The position numbers were made by a program, and so were the translations under genes. The notes beneath the pieces were generated by a model. That model searched no databases and was not told the origin of the DNA. It saw only the letters and a list, made by a program, of their open reading frames with translations. Source: Scalesia atractyloides (lineage: Eukaryota; Streptophyta; Magnoliopsida; Asterales; Asteraceae). From it: 64,000 nt of DNA. Below, piece by piece: positions 60,310-64,000 of the stretch. The stretch spans positions 42,606,869 through 42,670,868 of the forward strand of contig CAMTDV010000018.1 in the NCBI GenBank assembly GCA_947069175.1, in the 5' to 3' direction. How positions within the stretch are numbered: position 1 is the first letter of the stretch; every line of letters begins with the position of its first letter.

Positions 60310-60709
60310 TGTTGGTGCATAATGTCTATGTCTTAGTCTTATATCGAGTCTGTATAGTATAGAGCTGAATAGGCTAGGTATACGAAGTATTTATGTTTGT
60401 ATTAGCCAAGTTCGCCTATTAAGTTCATGTAAAGGCATGTTCGGCCGAACTTGCATAGGCAAGTTCGGGCGAACTTGTGTCTCCCAGGGGCGAACTTGTG
60501 TCTCTATATATACCTAGCTAGCCTACTTCATTTGTGACTTTGGCATTTCAGAGGCGAGGCTCTGTCAGTTTGTAACCAGAACGTTTGATCTATAAAACTG
60601 ACGATAACTGATTAAATCTTGTCTATTGGTAAACACGACGTAATATTTCCGCTATTATGGACGTTAGATATCAAATTTAGGTTCCTAAGCATCGAGGATC
60701 GGTCCTACA
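60310..60709 (+). repeat. LTR, subfamily A, shared by E3 (3') and E6 (5')
   Basis: 400 bp, TGTTGGTGCAT to CCTACA. Palindromes near 60437 and 60459, a half-site GGGGCGAACTTG near 60487 and TATATATA precede R. PBS TGGTATCAGAGC is at 60712-60723. No second LTR intervenes between E3 and E6. Confidence 0.9.
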
Positions 60710-61399
60710 AGTGGTATCAGAGCTAGAACAGCCTGATTTGATAGTATCAAGACCAGAACACTTCTATTTCTACTCCATTCTTTTCTTTTTCTTAACTTTT
60801 GAACATAAAATGAAGAATTCACAGTCAAAATCTTTTGAATTTTGAATATATCATGTAAAATACAACAAAGATAAACCCTTGAAAGATTGGAGACCAAATT
60901 CAACCGAATTCATGTCGAAATTTTGAAAAAACCATATTTTTGAAAACCCCCATGATCGAACTTGTTGGCCATGTTCGGCCGAACTTGTACAGAAACATCA
61001 CTTTTCAAGTGATTTTTAGCAAGTTCGCCCGAACTTTAGTAGTTTTTGAAGAAATTTCAGCTAAGTTCGCTCGAAGTTACACAATTTTTCATTGATTTTA
61101 CATCAAGTTCGATTGAACTTGTGTAAATTTCAAAGAAACTTTAAGGTAATTCGCCTGAACTTACTAGATTTCTATCAAATTCTTGAAGATAAGTTCGCCC
61201 GAAGTTCTATTGGATTTGTGTCTCAAGTTCAACCGAACTTTATGCAACGTTTTCAAAACAAATCTAACAAGTTCGACCGAACTTGTTAGAAAATCTGAGA
61301 ATTCTTCATTAGATACTACAAGTTTGACCGAACTTGTAGTAGGACTAATTGTTTTCAAAGTTTTTGAAAATTTTCTGAGTACACGTTTCGTTATTCACA

Positions 61400-64000
61400 A
61401 TGGAGGATCAACTAAGAGTTTTTATGTCCGGAGCTAGTTCGTCAAATGCTAATGTGATCAATCAAGTCAATCTTGATAATGAAATGGGAATGACTGTCAA
61501 ACCGCCCAAGTTGATGAGCATGGACGAGTACGAAGCATGGAAAGAGAAATTTACCTATTGGGTTCAAGCCATGCACTTCGCTGGCTGGGTGTCAATTGAA
61601 AGAGGCTACACTGTTCCGGTAGATGAACATCAACAAGTTCTTGAAAAGTACAACTACTCGACGATTCAGAAAGAAGAATATATCGCCTAGAAAAAGATGA
61701 TCAGTCTCATCCAATAGTCTGTCAAAGAAGTTGCTACCAGAGTATGCTACTGCAAGAGATCTTTGGTTGTCATTACAGAAGAAGTATCTAGGCAGCGCCG
61801 AAATGATCAAAAGCAAAAAGGCACTTATCCTGAAAGAGTTTGATATCTTCACTATGCCAAAGAATGAGACCATAAAGCAAATGATCGAGCGTTTCTGCCA
61901 TCTTAAAGTGCAAATGCGAAGACACGGTCTCGAAAAGACAAAACAAGAATACATCGACAAACTTGCTGACACACTACCAGACGTGAATGGACTACGTATT
62001 TGATGGTTCTGAAGAACAGTGATAAGTGGGAATTTTTCAAGTTGTCGATGTTTATCGATAAACTCGAAGGGCACGAAATGGAACTTCTGAAGATGGCGAA
62101 GTCAAAAAACGCTAATGTTGTTCAAGACGTCGGTCTGTATTACAAAGCCGAAATGCTAGATAGTATTTCGAGTCCTAAAATTCAGACGGCTTTTAGTGCA
62201 AACATGAATGCTTATCCACAAAGTCAGAATTAATCACAGCCTCAGTATGACCAGAGTCCTCAAAGTTCTTACTCAAGCACTGGTTCCAATTCAACTTATC
62301 AAAGCCGAGCGAATCAGAATCAACAACAAAGTTCTGATCCAAATGTATATAAATGCAACATCGCAATGAATTTGAAAAATGTTGTTTCAGAACTAGTTGC
62401 AAAACAACATATGTCACTACTCGCTACTGTATTAGAATCTTATGAATGTCTTATTGCCAGTAAGATCGGAAACCCCGAGATGACCGGAGAAGATTATGAC
62501 CAGGTAGACGAGGAAGAACTCAAACTAATGGACATCAAATGGTCCTTAGCTACGATCATCAGGAGAGTGACAAAATTCGTTGCACTCACAGGCCGTGACA
62601 TAGGAAATTCCAGCAACAAATTGGGTTTTGACAAAACCAAAGTCACGTGCTTTAAATGCCGTCAAAAGGGACATTTTAAAAGAGAGTGTAAGAACACCGA
62701 AGCAACCGGAAATCAAAGTCCTTTCGGAGGAGGAAATGAATATTACAAAAGGGCACTTCAATATAAACCATTTCCGAAGAAAACTCAGGTTGAAATCCAA
62801 GAAAAACCTGACAATAGCACCACTGATAAAGCTATGGTAGTGAAGATGATGGTTTTGATTGGAATTCTTACATTGGGAAAAAGACCGGAGTTGCTTTGAT
62901 GGCAGAGATAGTTGAAGATAATTATGCATAGTATGCAGCGGCAGCAGCAGAAGCAGCGGCTATCGAACAAGCTCTTCAAGAACAATACTGGCATCAACAG
63001 CAGGAAGAAGAGGAATATATCCATATGCAGAGACAAGGAATTTTATCCTCTAATTCTTGTGGCAATTTTGCAGGTCATTTTGATGGCAGCTCGAAAGAAC
63101 AAGTGGTTGAGGAGAAAAAGATTGATGAAGATGTCACTCAAGAAGTGAAAGTCGAAGACCTCAAGGACATGGCAGATAAAGCTTTAATGGCGAATCTAAC
63201 AAAGGTAGGTCCAGAGGTAAAAATTGTTGAGAAAGATGTTGTCAAAGTACAAGTTGTTGAGGTTGAGAAACCTTGTACAAAATGTACTGAACCTTGTGTC
63301 GAATGTGCCAAAAAATCAAAGATAATCGCTGAAAACAATGTGCATAACGAATTGTTGAAATACGATTATCGCACAATGAAAGAAGCATATGACAAAATGA
63401 AAAATGATTATGGCAGACTCGACAGAAATAATATCGAACAACATGATAATATAAGGATGTTGGGTGGAACAATAATGGATAAACAAAGGGCAATTAACAT
63501 CTATATTAACACCATTGCTGAAACCAAACAACAACTTCAAGACATGAAAATCGAAACTGAAAGAGTTCAAAAGTTGTTGAGAAGTTATACCACAAATGCA
63601 TATGTTATGATCACATTCTTCCGACAATCTCAACGGAAGAAAAACCTAAAAAGAAAACTGGCAAAGAATATAGCAATATTCCTCCACCCCTTTGCGAGAA
63701 GTAGTGTCGCAAAACCGCAGACGGGATGGATAAGGCACTCAATGTTGAGTTACTTTATGAGAAAAAAGATGAGTTGCCAGAGAATATTGATATAATCTAT
63801 GCTAAATCTGATGATGATAACAATGATGTGGTTAACAAAGTGGTTGAAAATGTTCTAAGTGATTCTGATGATGGCAACTTCAAAAGCACTGACTCGAGTT
63901 CAAAGAATTCTGATTCACGGTCCGAAAATGACGATAAGTCGTCAGAGGATGGTCTAAGTGACGATCCTAATATTGTAATGTACAAAATTAAGGATTCGGA
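61400..64000 (+). pseudogene. gag: E6 gag (broken, incomplete at window end)
   Basis: ATG 61400 opens 96 codons with the PKLMSMDEYE block and ends at TAG 61688. Another Gln-to-TAG change lies near 61715, and a short deletion near 61725 removes DILIL-type codons. The UBN2 part resumes at 61731, a base loss is near 61983, and a stop is near 62231. The first knuckle CFKCRQKGHFKREC is at 62648-62689. The C-x2-C-x3-C-x2-C motif is near 63270-63303, then a coiled coil. Possible donors are at 63205 and 63217. The frame is lost near 63605. The second knuckle lies beyond the window. Confidence 0.85.

Larger units (their letters stand above)
35358..60709 (+). mobile_element. E3: Sirevirus-like element with internal duplication and nested E4
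   Basis: Order: LTR D, PBS, leader (35920-36606), gag, pol, a tandem second copy of gag C-terminus and pol, 3' noncoding tract split by E4 (47770-55077), ORF2 and LTR A (60310-60709). Without E4 and the duplication it matches E1 in order and sequence. Coding regions carry many stops. The two LTRs belong to different subfamilies, so the element is recombinant or its ends were exchanged. Confidence 0.8.
60310..64000 (+). mobile_element. E6: start of a further element, cut by the window end
   Basis: LTR A, PBS, leader and gag as far as 64000. The leader (60724-61399) holds about nine palindromes, with CTAAT near 61346 and an AG at 61378-61379, 20 bases before the gag ATG. It is the same family as E1 and E3 by gag sequence. 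Confidence 0.85.

Noticed and set aside
1..64000. Host protein-coding gene, tRNA or rRNA
   Set aside because: Every substantial open frame maps to gag, pol, ORF2 or an antisense or noncoding repeat. I recognised no RNA gene.

Overview
The window is repeat DNA from a flowering-plant nuclear genome. I see no host gene. It is built almost entirely from one lineage of LTR retrotransposons of the Ty1/copia superfamily: integrase precedes reverse transcriptase, and the primer-binding site TGGTATCAGAGC matches initiator methionine tRNA. The very long Gag, the repeated polypurine tracts, the long 3' noncoding tract and the extra ORF between pol and the 3' LTR fit the Sirevirus (SIRE/Maximus) branch. 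A daisy-family (Asteraceae) host is my guess from general resemblance, not something the sequence proves.

Layout. (1) 1-13764: element E1, cut by the window start: broken gag and pol, a 3' noncoding tract carrying a 300-bp MITE, a downstream ORF2 with its own promoter and a predicted intron, a polypurine tract and a 3' LTR. (2) 13765-16700, 21335-21940 and 26692-33026: an array, on the minus strand, of about 0.9-kb units, each a 5'-shortened LTR plus PBS plus leader and nothing else. (3) 16701-21334 and 21941-26691: two nearly identical copies, E2a and E2b, of a pol-less element inserted in that array and then tandemly duplicated. (4) 33027-35357: LTR plus an unrecognised internal region. (5) 35358-60709: element E3, whose gag-C/protease/integrase/RT block is duplicated in tandem and whose 3' tract is interrupted by the complete nested element E4 (47770-55077, 5-bp target duplication GATTC). 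Its second ORF2 copy and 3' LTR lie at 56206-60709. (6) 60310-64000: that same LTR also starts element E6, cut by the window end.

How the parts seem to work. A 16-bp palindrome, AAGTTCGNNCGAACTT, occurs well over a hundred times, always outside coding sequence: in U3 just upstream of TATA, in the leader between PBS and gag, upstream of the ORF2 TATA box and inside the predicted ORF2 intron. Comparing copies suggests three introns: one in the leader (CTAAY plus AG before each gag ATG), one of about 1.8 kb whose removal would join the middle of gag to pol in frame, and one behind a three-codon first exon of ORF2. Unspliced RNA would keep the palindromes and full-length Gag, while spliced RNAs would give Gag-Pol and ORF2. 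This model is inference from sequence and needs transcript data. Every complete coding region here carries stops or frameshifts, so these copies look non-autonomous now.
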